From: Pseudozobellia thermophila
Lineage (GTDB): Bacteria > Bacteroidota > Bacteroidia > Flavobacteriales > Flavobacteriaceae
Assembly (NCBI RefSeq): GCF_900141855.1
Contig: NZ_FQYU01000002.1
Coordinates: 62,001 to 126,000 of the forward strand
Direction of reading: 5' to 3'
Length of the DNA: 64,000 nt
Shown here: positions 1-8,092 of the stretch, in pieces
Numbering within the stretch: position 1 is the first letter of the stretch
How the letters are laid out: each line of letters opens with the position of its first letter
Program-made: the position numbers and the translations under genes
The notes under the pieces: model-generated
Database searches by the model: none
Told to the model about the DNA's origin: nothing
The model's input: the letters and a program-made list of their open reading frames with translations, nothing else

Positions 1-89
1 CACGAACAGACACGGTCCTTGGCACGGGTCAACGTACATCCTGCAACATATTTGCAAGTAGAACAAATGCTTCCGTACAGTTTTTTCAT
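1..89 (-). CDS. Small Cys-rich protein, C-terminus beyond the left edge
   Basis: An ATG at 89 on the minus strand opens a frame that stays open to the window edge (29 complete codons). The peptide begins MKKLYGSICSTCKYVAGC and continues with another Cys, giving a CxxC pair at residues 9-12 and further Cys at 18 and 28. The Cys spacing suggests a small metal-binding or zinc-ribbon-like protein, but I do not recognise the family. A purine-rich stretch lies just before the ATG. It is short and cut by the edge, so it could be a chance frame. Confidence 0.4.
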   Translation of the reverse strand, partial: MKKLYGSICSTCKYVAGCTLTRAKDRVCS

Positions 90-562
90 CCTTACAATTT
101 TTTAAAATCCTATAATAGACCTGCCCGTTGGTACATCTAAACTTTGAACATCAAAACATCCCTATCGGACAGGTCTAACATCCAACCCAACTTTATTGTC
201 TTTTGTATTTCCTTGGTTCGCCCATTTCCCCTTCCCTATCCCTTTACGGTACATGCTTTCTTTTTCGGCCTGGCCGATCCTTCCGGTCGGCCAACCTTTC
301 CTTTGAAGGTCGATGGGAAAAAGGCTAACAAGGCCTTGTCCGCTTTTAGATGTAACAAAGTGCATGCCTATTCGTTTGAAATATAACAATACAGTGCAAT
401 ACACTGATTATCAATTAAATAGATTGTAGTCAAAAATAAGGACCCACTACCCTTGCTGGGGAAAAATTACCCACCTGCGTAGTATTGGGCTATAGTACAG
501 CGAAGAATAGGGCCGTGCATGGTTATGGGGCGACTGCCCCGGATGGGCTGGTCAGAAGGCAT
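90..562. other. Intergenic region with a long inverted repeat
   Basis: No convincing gene is visible in this stretch. It contains an 11-base inverted repeat with one mismatch, AGACCTGCCCG at 117-127 and CGGACAGGTCT at 166-176, and a short tandem CAATACAgtg/CAATACActg near 388-410. Short frames on both strands here have no family features and look like chance. Confidence 0.5.
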
Positions 563-591
563 AAAAAAAGGGGCTAGACCAGCCCCTTTTG
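563..591 (-). terminator. Rho-independent terminator of the SusD remnant
   Basis: Read on the minus strand, a GGGGCT / AGCCCC stem with a short loop is followed by a run of seven T. It begins about 20 bases after the SusD stop codon, the usual place for an intrinsic terminator. Confidence 0.85.
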
Positions 592-611
592 TTCAATGTA
601 TGTACTTCCCT

Positions 612-1934
612 TTATTCCTCGGTATTCCACCACAGGGGAGTTGTCAACCTTATATAAGGGTTGTTGTCGGGCATGTTTTCGTAATTGCGATCTTCTTCAT
701 TGTATTCGTACATCATGGCTTGGATCCAATCGTCCTCATTGGGGAAGATATCCAGGTTTACGTTTTCGGGACGTTCCAAACCGGGATAGATGTCCGAACT
801 GTAATCGGCCCTTCGCATGTCTACCCAGGTTTCGGGATTGAGCATGTTGGCAATATATTTTTGAACAAAGATATGGGATAGGTTGATGCCCGATGTTCCA
901 ATTTCCTCATCAAGTTTTGCCAGGTAATCATTGCCTTCATCGGCACTTACCCCCACCTTTTCCAAATCGGCCCTTACCCCTTCCTTAAAGTCTGCATAGG
1001 CGCCTGCGAGGTCTCCCTTTCTGAACCGGGCCTCGGCAGAAATAAACTTGACCTCGCTATACGTCATCATATAGGTCGGTGAGGTGGGACTCGTATAAAA
1101 TCCACCATTTCCTACCGAGAAGTTGTCCCCGGCGTTTTCATCGGTGGTGGTATCGACTCCACTGCCCGTTACCACACCGCGATAGCCCCCGTTGACCGCC
1201 TCGGGGACGATCAAGGGCAGTCTTGGGTCTTCGTAGGGAGTATCCAATTGGAGTGGGTTCTTCAACAATTCAACAAAAAAGTGGGAAAAATAGTCGAAGC
1301 GTGTGGAGCCGTATCCATTTTCGCTAAAGGGCTGGTTGTCGTTTTCCATTTCGCCCCCGCCGTAATTCTTTTGGGCGTTAAGGGCGTTGGAGTTGATGGC
1401 CATGTCACAGGCCTCTATGATCGCATCGGGGTCATAGGCCATATCACCCGAACTTTTCTTGTTCAAATGGTTCAGGTACCTGGCCTTTATCGCGTAGGCG
1501 AACTTGATCCAGTTGTCTTGGTTGCCCTGGTACAGCACATCGCCATCTTCGAGGTTCAGGTCGATCTCACTGGGTTCTTGGAGTTGGGCGATGGCTTCGT
1601 CCAACATGGTCAAAATGGTCTGATAGGCCTCTTTTTGGGTGACGAACCCAGGGGTAATGTTCATGGCCGATTCCCCGTCGTAGGTATCCTCGATGACAAT
1701 ATCACCATATTGGTCGGTGGTCATGCCCAAGATGTAGGCCCTGAGGATCTTTCCCACGGCCACATAGTTGGGGGCGTTGTACTTTTCGCCCAGCACGATT
1801 AAATCGGCGGTATTCGGAAGGGCGTATACGTAGGCGTTTTGCCATAGTAAATAACGTCCCGTGGTCAATTCCGCACTCCAGGTTTCCGAATAGTAGTCGG
1901 CAACGTTTTGCGAGCCGTACTGCATAATTCCCAA
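612..1934 (-). pseudogene. SusD/RagB-like outer membrane lipoprotein, 5'-truncated
   Basis: The 440-residue frame matches the SusD-like family 2 (SusD/RagB outer membrane lipoproteins), which bind glycan or peptide ligands at the cell surface with a SusC-type TonB channel. Visible features are the helical YSETWSAELTTGRYLLWQ region, a mid-protein YMMTYSEVKFISAEARFRKG helix and the C-terminal PLWWNTEE. The signal peptide, lipobox and roughly the first 60-80 residues are absent. The frame stays open upstream to a TGA at 1997-1995. A separate MKK-type start at 2010 lies in another frame and ends after ten codons, which suggests a 5' deletion that left the original start behind. No SusC gene is next to it. 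It is probably a remnant of a polysaccharide or peptide utilisation locus; a start at TTG 1934 or ATG 1925 would give a protein without export signals. Confidence 0.8.
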
Positions 1935-2264
1935 AACCTCACGGGTACCTCGGTACTGTGCAGTTCCCGTGGTGTTTTCAATGGCGTATTGGATTCAATC
2001 CTTTTTTCATTGGCCGGTTTTAAAATTGAACATTTGATTTAAAAGAAGAGTTACTTTATCCCGAGGGTATACCATTGCCCTTCAAAGATTGAAAGGAAGG
2101 ATGCAACCGCGAGATATTTCTATCAAAAATATGCAATATGATGCAATTTATTGCAATATTTTGCAGTTTAACACGAATTATTAAGTAATAATCAAATAAA
2201 AAGGTATATTGATGTCGTTATATGCAATTAAAACTTGCATTTACAATTTTTTAATAGTTCATAT
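1935..2264. other. Divergent intergenic region between SusD remnant and DeoR gene
   Basis: This region holds the deleted 5' end of the SusD remnant (orphan ATG-AAA-AAA at 2010 on the minus strand), a possible minus-strand -7-like box AATCTTTG at 2090-2083, and the phased TGCAA array described separately. The stretch from 2168 to 2264 is very AT-rich, with no clear TAnnTTTG box for the DeoR gene. Confidence 0.6.
2132..2167. promoter_or_regulatory. Helically phased TGCAA operator array
   Basis: TGCAA occurs at 2132, 2142, 2152 and, as TGCAG, 2162, so four copies repeat at exactly 10-bp steps on one DNA face. A further TGCAA lies at 2102 (three periods earlier), TGCAAT at 2222, and the reverse form TTGCA at 2235. 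The array sits upstream of the DeoR-type gene and between it and the SusD remnant, as expected for an autoregulatory operator. The binding protein is inferred. Confidence 0.6.
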
Positions 2265-3014
2265 ATGTTAAAAGAGGAAAGAAAACAACTCATATTGAAC
2301 GAGGTGCGAATACACAACCGTGTACTTTTGACCGATATCGCCGAACTGGTCGATGTATCTGTCGATACCGTAAGAAGGGATATAAAGGAGTTACACGATG
2401 AAAAAAAACTTAAGAAGGTACACGGGGGTGCCATTTCATTGGGTTTTTACCATTACGATGTTCCCGAAAAGGAAGTGTACTCCATTGAAAAAAAGTCCTT
2501 AATAGCCAAAAAGGCCATCCGGCTTCTTAAAAACGGACAAGTGGTCTTGTTCAGCGGAGGAACGACCAATCTGGAATTGGCAAAGGAACTGCCCCATTCC
2601 CTGACCATCACCTGTTTTACCCCTTCCCTGGCCATTGCCAACCAATTGGTCAAAAAACACAATGTTGAAGTGATATTGATCGGTGGAAAACTGTCGAAAG
2701 ATTCGCAGATTGCCGTCGGGGGAACTGCGATAAACATGCTGTCGGACATGAAGGCGGACCTGTGTTTTATGGGAACGAACTCCATCGACCTGGAACACGG
2801 GCTGACCGAGTTCGATTGGGAAATCGTTGAAATGAAAAAAGCCATGATCAAAGCGTCGAAAAAGGTGGTCGCCCCGGTTATTTCGGAAAAGATTGCTTCC
2901 TTTCAACGGTACAAGATCTGCAATATTGAAGATATTGATGTCTTGGTAACCGAACTTGATCCCGCAGACGGCGTTTTGCAAAAATTCAAGGAAATGAATA
3001 TATCCTTGCTCTAA
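2265..3014 (+). CDS. DeoR/GlpR-family transcriptional regulator
   Basis: A 249-residue DeoR-type repressor. The N-terminal winged helix-turn-helix (residues 1-56) carries the recognition-helix signature SVDTVRRDI. The C-terminal sugar-phosphate-sensing domain has FSGGTT near 96-101, LIGGKL, and DLCFMGTNSID. The family normally controls sugar or polyol catabolism and is relieved by phosphorylated sugars. I chose the ATG at 2265 (MLKEERKQL) over an upstream TTG because family members begin just before this helix. It faces away from the SusD remnant and has the phased TGCAA array upstream, so it may be the surviving regulator of a lost utilisation locus. Confidence 0.85.
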   Translation: MLKEERKQLILNEVRIHNRVLLTDIAELVDVSVDTVRRDIKELHDEKKLKKVHGGAISLGFYHYDVPEKEVYSIEKKSLIAKKAIRLLKNGQVVLFSGGTTNLELAKELPHSLTITCFTPSLAIANQLVKKHNVEVILIGGKLSKDSQIAVGGTAINMLSDMKADLCFMGTNSIDLEHGLTEFDWEIVEMKKAMIKASKKVVAPVISEKIASFQRYKICNIEDIDVLVTELDPADGVLQKFKEMNISLL

Positions 3015-3210
3015 AAGCCTACCCTTTCAAGGGATGCAACCTGAAGAAGGAGCGGACCAAACCTCGCAATCCGGATTGACTTTCCATCGGATTGTCCTCA
3101 AAAAAAGTGTGAAGCCCTTATGCTAAGAACCTTTGGCAGGAACACGTAACCCGAGGTACGGCCGACCTGTAAGAGTAGCTTGAAACCAAGAGGTATCGGT
3201 TACAAATCCC

Positions 3211-3930
3211 CTAGTGGGCGACAAGGTTTTTGACTACCTCGCCCTTGTTGTCGAGCACTTCGATACGGGGTTGGTCCGTACTATCGACATAAATTCGCAA
3301 GCGGTCGGTTCCCTTTTGGTCTTGAATAAAGAGTCCCGCTTGTTTATCCGATGTTTTTCCGATAAACATCCGTTCGGCCGTTATGGGATTTCCTTCCTTT
3401 GCGTTTTTGATGATTTCGATTGCCTCGCCCATGCCCTTGCCCTCCTTGGTCAACGAATCGATTTTTTGGGCGATAACGGGCATGGTATAGTCCTCGTCCT
3501 TGTCCCAGAACTGTATACCGTACCTCGATTCTCCGTCGGTGTTTCTCAAATACCGCATTTGCATAACTTGGTCGGTCTTGTACTGGTCAACCGACAAAAT
3601 CCACGAAGAACCGCCTTCCTTGTTTCCTTGGTACATCAAACCTCCCACCTCGTCCTGTTCCTCGTTAAAAAATACAATTCCGGCCGGTCTTTTTCGACCT
3701 TCGAAGAGAACTTTCCCATCGAACATTCCCGCATGTTGCCGGTTTTGGTTGCTGATTACCATTTTTAAATCACCGTTGGGCTCAACCACGTTTATTCGTT
3801 CCACCGTGATTTCGTCAAATTTACCGGTTGTGTTTTTTTGGGTGAAGGAAGTGAGCACCAATGCCAACAGAATAGCGGTTAACGTGATGGAATACAGTTT
3901 GAGGTAGAAAATTTCCTTTGCCTTGTTCAT
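3211..3930 (-). CDS. Membrane-anchored hypothetical protein
   Basis: 239 residues. One hydrophobic segment near residues 10-28 (LYSITLTAILLALVLTSF) acts as an N-terminal anchor or uncleaved signal, followed by a soluble beta-rich region. The soluble part contains two similar phrases, ITVERINVVEPNGDLKMVIS near the start and AERMFIGKTSDKQAGLFIQD near the end, suggesting an internal repeat of a small beta domain. I do not recognise a named family. It stands alone, with about 200 bases to the DeoR stop and 350 bases to the next gene upstream. Confidence 0.75.
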   Translation of the reverse strand: MNKAKEIFYLKLYSITLTAILLALVLTSFTQKNTTGKFDEITVERINVVEPNGDLKMVISNQNRQHAGMFDGKVLFEGRKRPAGIVFFNEEQDEVGGLMYQGNKEGGSSWILSVDQYKTDQVMQMRYLRNTDGESRYGIQFWDKDEDYTMPVIAQKIDSLTKEGKGMGEAIEIIKNAKEGNPITAERMFIGKTSDKQAGLFIQDQKGTDRLRIYVDSTDQPRIEVLDNKGEVVKNLVAH

Positions 3931-4281
3931 AGCCTGAATAGATAACTTAAATTATTAAAAGGGTTGTCAAAACTTTGGTACAAGGGAAAAGGTAGGGATT
4001 GAGCCTATGTGGCAAGCCCTGGGGCAAGCCTCTTCTTCGACGACCACCAACCTTAAGTCCCAATGCACGGGACTAAAATTAAGGTTTTCGGTCAGTAAAA
4101 CCATACCTATATGGCAAGGGTCTTGCAAATACCTCCAATTTTCGGATGACCACGACCCACGATCCAAACTACCCTCTCATTTATATTCTATAAGGTATTC
4201 GTTCCTCGCTTCCTCGAGGAATTTATTATAGACCTCCCCCCTTCTAGTGCCCTTTATCTTTATATTTGCAATAAAAGATAA
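3931..4281. other. Intergenic region with an imperfect hairpin and a promoter
   Basis: No gene is evident. At 4051-4084 there is a hairpin: CCTTAA plus GTCCC pairing with GGGAC and TTAAGG, with a 7-base loop and a 5-base bulge. It has no T-run, so it is not a simple terminator. The DoxX promoter lies at the right end. Confidence 0.5.
4261..4268 (+). promoter_or_regulatory. -7 box (TATATTTG) for the DoxX gene
   Basis: TATATTTG matches the Bacteroidota -7 consensus TAnnTTTG and lies 14 bases before the DoxX ATG. No clear -33 TTG element is visible at the usual distance. Confidence 0.5.
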
Positions 4282-4674
4282 ATGGATAAGACCGGTTATT
4301 TAATACTTCGTTTGGCCATTGGCTTAAGCATGTTCGGGCACGGATTGGTGCGCTTGCCCAAATTGTCGGGTTTTAGTAAGTGGATGGTCAAAAGTTTTGA
4401 GGGCTCCATGTTGCCCGAAATCATTGTTACCCCCTTTAGTTATGCACTTCCCGTACTTGAACTGTGCGTAGGGCTTCTATTGCTGATAGGCCTTTTTACC
4501 AGGCAGGCGATTCTTTTGGGAGCGTTGATCATGCTTATGTTGATCTTTGGGACCACGTTGATAGAGAACTGGGCCATTTTACCGTCACAACTAATCCATG
4601 TGGCCTTTTTTGTAGTACTTCTTAATTATGTAAAGGACAATACCTGGGCCTTGGACTTAAAACTAGGAAAGTGA
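4282..4674 (+). CDS. DoxX family membrane protein
   Basis: 130 residues with four hydrophobic segments, matching the DoxX / quinol oxidase subunit-like family. The N-terminal LRLAIGLSMFGHGLVRLPKL is the typical first DoxX helix, with the conserved H-G followed by a basic residue. PVLELCVGLLLLIGLFTR forms the third signature. DoxX proteins are inner membrane proteins often linked to redox or thiol stress; the exact reaction is unknown. It converges with the SnoaL-like gene at 4718. Confidence 0.85.
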   Translation: MDKTGYLILRLAIGLSMFGHGLVRLPKLSGFSKWMVKSFEGSMLPEIIVTPFSYALPVLELCVGLLLLIGLFTRQAILLGALIMLMLIFGTTLIENWAILPSQLIHVAFFVVLLNYVKDNTWALDLKLGK

Positions 4675-4717
4675 TTATGGCTTTTACAGTCTTTTGTCGC
4701 CGTAATACAAATAATCA

Positions 4718-5104
4718 TCAATACATGGTATTGGTATTTGCCGATGTTTTGGGTATTTGTTGGATGGCGTCCCAATGTTCACAGATTTTCCCGTTTTCAT
4801 CGAATCGAAAAAAATCCATGGTAACATATTGGTCGTCATCGGGCCAGATTTGATGCGTGTGCAGGGCCACTAGGTCGCCCTCCGCAATGGTCCGTACAAA
4901 TTCAATCGATTTTTCAGGGTACTCCCTGTGCATTCTTTCAAAATAGTCGATAAAGCCTTGCGGACCGTCGGCTACATGCGGATTGTGCTGAATATACTGT
5001 CCCTCGCAATAGGTTTCAATGGCGGTTTTGGGATTTCCTTCATAGGCCATTCGGTAAAAGGCCATGGCGTTTTTCTTGTTTTTTTCGGTATCTAGCTGTC
5101 TCAT
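4718..5104 (-). CDS. SnoaL-like (NTF2 fold) protein
   Basis: A 128-residue single-domain NTF2-like protein of the SnoaL type. Signature segments are YIQHNPHVADG, GDLVALHTHQ and MDFFRFDENGKICEHWDAIQ, which are typical of cytosolic SnoaL-like proteins. It has no signal peptide. The same QHN/ADG and FRF-EHWD signatures occur twice in the lipoprotein at 6086-6946, so the two genes are related. The gene starts 23 bases after the MarC stop and is probably cotranscribed with it. Catalytic activity is not predictable from sequence. Confidence 0.85.
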   Translation of the reverse strand: MRQLDTEKNKKNAMAFYRMAYEGNPKTAIETYCEGQYIQHNPHVADGPQGFIDYFERMHREYPEKSIEFVRTIAEGDLVALHTHQIWPDDDQYVTMDFFRFDENGKICEHWDAIQQIPKTSANTNTMY

Positions 5105-5127
5105 TTTAGGAAAGAAAAAAAGTCTAT

Positions 5128-5748
5128 TTAGTTTGTAAGGGCAAATGAAATTTTAATTCCCTGTATGACCATATCGGTGCCTATGATCGCAATGATTAAT
5201 CCCATGATTTTTCCGATAACGGATATGACGTTGTGACCGATTTTTTTAATGAACATTTCGCTGAGCATAAAAGTGAAATAGGTCATCCAGCACAGGAGTC
5301 CGAATATGCATATGACGATGCCAATTTTCAGATAACCTGCATTTGAAACAAAGTTCATGCCGGTAACAATGGTACCGGGTCCAGCCAAAATGGGAATGGC
5401 GAGGGGTGAAATGGCGATATCCTCATCAATATGGGTTTCCTTTAAATGTTTTACATTCGATTTTTTGGACTGAAGCATATCGAAGCCCACAAAGAAAACC
5501 AAGATCCCACCGGCAATTTTAAAGGCGGGTATGGTAATTCCAAAAAGAAGGAATATAAACTTGCCCAGTACCAGAAAGAGGGTAACGATAACAAAGGCCG
5601 TAAAAGTCGCTTTTTTACTGATGTTACGCTGGGTCTTCCGATCTGCCCCTCCCACCAACGACAAGAAAATGGGCATGTTCGAAAGTGGGTTCATTATGGC
5701 GAAAAAGCCAGTGAACACCGTAATGGAAAAGGTCAGGATGTTATCCAT
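5128..5748 (-). CDS. MarC family integral membrane protein
   Basis: 206 residues with six hydrophobic helices, matching the MarC/YhgN family of inner membrane proteins. Family marks are the N-terminal FFAIMNPLSNMPIFLSL segment and the mid-protein SPLAIPILAGPGTIVTG motif. MarC was once linked to antibiotic resistance, but its transport substrate is uncertain. It lies 23 bases upstream of the SnoaL-like gene on the same strand. Confidence 0.9.
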   Translation of the reverse strand: MDNILTFSITVFTGFFAIMNPLSNMPIFLSLVGGADRKTQRNISKKATFTAFVIVTLFLVLGKFIFLLFGITIPAFKIAGGILVFFVGFDMLQSKKSNVKHLKETHIDEDIAISPLAIPILAGPGTIVTGMNFVSNAGYLKIGIVICIFGLLCWMTYFTFMLSEMFIKKIGHNVISVIGKIMGLIIAIIGTDMVIQGIKISFALTN

Positions 5749-6085
5749 TTAAACTACTGTTTTTCTTTACGGTGCCAGATGAAAAAATTGTGTTACAATT
5801 CTGATTCAATAAAATACCGTTAAGGAATTAAAGGCACAAGTTAGCTAAAAAAACTATTCAGGTTTTGATACATGGGGCAGACTTGGCCATAGGTAGACGA
5901 AGCTATCTATCAATAGGTTTATTGAGAGTCGTTCACTTTATTGGTATTAGATACTTTGTGCATTAAAACAAAAGGCAGCCAAACGGCTGCCTTTTTACTT
6001 CCGAATCATCTTGTTCATTAACGTACACAATGGTCTTCCCTTCATTTTTTCCATCCGCATTGAACTCATTGTTCGCTCCTCGCCC
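5749..6085. other. Intergenic region with a terminator
   Basis: Apart from the strong terminator at 5970-5996 I see no gene or clear promoter here. The sequence is AT-rich at 5749-5960. Confidence 0.5.
5970..5996 (-). terminator. Rho-independent terminator
   Basis: AGGCAGCC and GGCTGCCT form a GC-rich stem with a 4-base loop. A-runs and T-runs on both sides make it potentially bidirectional. It lies about 90 bases after the stop of the SnoaL-like lipoprotein on the minus strand. Confidence 0.85.
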
Positions 6086-6946
6086 TTAATCCGGAAAATT
6101 AAATTTACCATTGGTATTTAGCCTTTCCGCTTCGGGAGCAATCGTTTCTATAACATCCCAGTGTTCGGCTATTTTTCCGTTCTCTACCCGAAAGAGGTCG
6201 TAATAAGAGGTGTGTTCCCCTCCAAAATAACCTTCACTGATGCTTAAGACAAAGTTACCTTGTCCCAATACTTTGTGTATTACCGAAAACTCCATAGTAA
6301 CCCCTTGTTCGGCCATGGCGGCCAAGGCGCTTCCCAAGCCCGACAGACCGTCCGCAATGTTCGGATTGTGCTGAATATAGTGGTCCCCGTCAAAGTAATT
6401 CCCAATTTGATCCATATTGCCGTTTACCAAAATATCGCTTATAAAGTTCCTTACCAAGGCCTTGTTTTCTTCGGTTTTGTCTAAATCGGTAATTTCCGTG
6501 GCACCGTCGATCATGGTATGGCCACTTGGGTTCGGTTGTTCAGGGGTTACCTGTAGGTTGTCCCAGTGTTCTACGATCAGGCCGTCTTCGAACCTAAAGA
6601 TATCGAAGCCTATTTTCGGACCAAAAAAGTTGTAGTCTGTTTGTGTAAATATATAATCCCCATCCTCAAAGGCCCTGATCGTATTTACCTTTGCTGAATT
6701 TGGGGGCAAGGCCTGCAAAATTTCACCAAAACCGGCCAATCCGTCCGCTACGCCCAAGTTGTGCTGTATGTATTTATCGGGATTGATGTAAGCGGCGGGT
6801 TCTTGGTCTCCCGTTTCAATTGATTTGAGCAAGGCAATCACCTTTTCCTCGTTTGAAATTTCAGTGGTCGACACATCGTCATCGTCGCTACACGCGGTTA
6901 GGCATAGACCTAAAATTAAAACTGTAAATAAAAATGTCTTTTTCAT
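6086..6946 (-). CDS. Lipoprotein with two tandem SnoaL-like domains
   Basis: 286 residues. Residues 1-18 form a lipoprotein signal ending LTAC, with Cys19 followed by SDDDD, the acidic stretch that favours surface export of Bacteroidota lipoproteins. Two NTF2/SnoaL-like domains follow (about 30-140 and 160-275), each with a YIQHN-x3-ADG signature and a later FRxE(D/N)G-x3-EHWD signature. Its promoter carries the family-B AraC-type site shared with qorB, so it probably answers to the same signal. Function is unknown; one or both domains may bind a small hydrophobic ligand. Confidence 0.85.
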   Translation of the reverse strand: MKKTFLFTVLILGLCLTACSDDDDVSTTEISNEEKVIALLKSIETGDQEPAAYINPDKYIQHNLGVADGLAGFGEILQALPPNSAKVNTIRAFEDGDYIFTQTDYNFFGPKIGFDIFRFEDGLIVEHWDNLQVTPEQPNPSGHTMIDGATEITDLDKTEENKALVRNFISDILVNGNMDQIGNYFDGDHYIQHNPNIADGLSGLGSALAAMAEQGVTMEFSVIHKVLGQGNFVLSISEGYFGGEHTSYYDLFRVENGKIAEHWDVIETIAPEAERLNTNGKFNFPD

Positions 6947-6972
6947 TGTTTTTTGTTTAATTATATGTGGGG

Positions 6973-7044
6973 CAAAAATAGATGGAGGTAATAGCCTAGG
7001 GCCTATTAAAAAGCGCCCAAAAACTGTAAAAAACGGAAAGTTTC
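6973..7044 (-). promoter_or_regulatory. Promoter with family-B AraC-type operator (SnoaL lipoprotein)
   Basis: On the minus strand the -7 box TATTTTTG occupies 6980-6973. On plus-strand coordinates two half-sites begin at 7004 (TATTAAAAAG) and 7025 (TGTAAAAAACGGAAAGTTTC), 21 bp apart. The near half-site begins exactly 24 bp from the edge of the -7 box. The same arrangement is found before qorB. Confidence 0.65.
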
Positions 7045-7076
7045 AATACCCCCATAGTTTGTTTTCCACCCTGGAA

Positions 7077-7109
7077 CAAAAAAAGTGCAGACCCTGGCGG
7101 ACCTGCACC
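7077..7109 (-). terminator. Rho-independent terminator of qorB
   Basis: Read on the minus strand, GTGCAG and CTGCAC form a stem, extended by partly paired bases, and are followed by seven T. It lies about 30 bases after the qorB stop. Confidence 0.75.
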
Positions 7110-7136
7110 TTGTGTTCTACTTGTTTTTTAGGGCCT

Positions 7137-7982
7137 CTATGCCAAGGAGTCGGCGATTGCTTTAGACAAAGGGGTTGTGGGCCTACCCAACAATTCCGAT
7201 AATTGACGGCTATCATTGAACAAGTCCCCTTTTTCGGTGGCGGTATGGGATCCGGCCAAGAACGCCGCAATTGGGGCTGGGAGTCCCGCTTCTTGAAGCG
7301 CCTGTGCGTACTCTTCCTCCGAAAGGTTTACATAAGGGATAGGCTTTCCGGTTTGTTTGGATATTTCCTTGGCGTAGTCGTCCATGGTAAAGGCCTCGTC
7401 TCCTGCCAGTTCGTATATTTTGCCTTCCTGACCTTCCGAGGTCAATACGATAGCGGCTGCTTCCGCCAAGTCTTCCCGCGTAGCGGATGAGATTTTCCCG
7501 TTACCGGATGCACCATATAAGGTACCAAGTTCAACGGTCGCTTTTAATGAGTCGGTATAGTTTTCGGTGTACCACCCGTTTCTTAACAGGGTGTACGGAA
7601 TTCCGGATTCGGCCAATGCTTTTTCGGTGGCCTTATGCTCGGGTACCAAGGATAATGTAGAGGTCTCGATTTTTAGGAGACTGGTGTAGGCGATCGAACC
7701 TACCCCTGTCTTTTTGGCGGCATTGATGATATTGGTATGTTGCTCAATGCGCTGGCCCAATTCACTGCCGGATATGATAAGAAGCTTGTCCACTCCCTCC
7801 AAAGATTCGGTCATTTGTGCGACATTGGCATAGTCAAATGCACGTACTTCAACTCCCAGGTCCCTCCCTTTTTCCGGTGTTCTCGCCAATGCGATAATAG
7901 TACTGTCGTCGGTTCTTTCCTTTAGTTTTTCAATAACAAGTCTGCCTAATTTTCCGGTGGCTCCGGTTACAGCAATTTTCAT
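7137..7982 (-). CDS. qorB: NAD(P)H:quinone oxidoreductase, NmrA-like (QorB/YtfG type)
   Basis: 281 residues, close to the 286 of E. coli QorB, with which it aligns throughout by memory. Marks are the Rossmann motif TGATGKLG (6-13), LLIISGSELGQR, the SIAYTSLLK strand, LLRNGWYTENY and YELAGDEAFT. The enzyme is a cytosolic NADPH-dependent reductase of quinones and lacks the classical SDR Tyr/Lys pair, as in this family. It lies downstream of an AraC gene on the same strand with its own promoter and a family-B operator, suggesting control by that AraC protein in response to quinone-type electrophiles. Confidence 0.9.
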   Translation of the reverse strand: MKIAVTGATGKLGRLVIEKLKERTDDSTIIALARTPEKGRDLGVEVRAFDYANVAQMTESLEGVDKLLIISGSELGQRIEQHTNIINAAKKTGVGSIAYTSLLKIETSTLSLVPEHKATEKALAESGIPYTLLRNGWYTENYTDSLKATVELGTLYGASGNGKISSATREDLAEAAAIVLTSEGQEGKIYELAGDEAFTMDDYAKEISKQTGKPIPYVNLSEEEYAQALQEAGLPAPIAAFLAGSHTATEKGDLFNDSRQLSELLGRPTTPLSKAIADSLA

Positions 7983-8021
7983 ATTCCTTATGTTTTAAAA
8001 AGTGAATTAAAATCTATAGGA

Positions 8022-8091
8022 CAAAAGTATATCGGACGGTGAGGGACAGGACTATAAAAAAATGCAGATGTACTGTAAAAAAGGGAAAGTT
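8022..8091 (-). promoter_or_regulatory. qorB promoter with family-B AraC-type operator
   Basis: The minus-strand -7 box TACTTTTG lies at 8029-8022, 40 bases before the qorB ATG. Half-sites TATAAAAAAATG (8053) and TGTAAAAAAGGGAAAGTT (8074) are 21 bp apart on plus coordinates. The near one begins 24 bp from the -7 box, the same spacing as at 6973-7044. Confidence 0.65.
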
Positions 8092-8092
8092 G

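Noticed and set aside
3967-4231. Short frames on both strands between the anchored unknown and DoxX
   Set aside because: They overlap each other and the hairpin, have no recognisable motif, and the sequence reads as non-coding.
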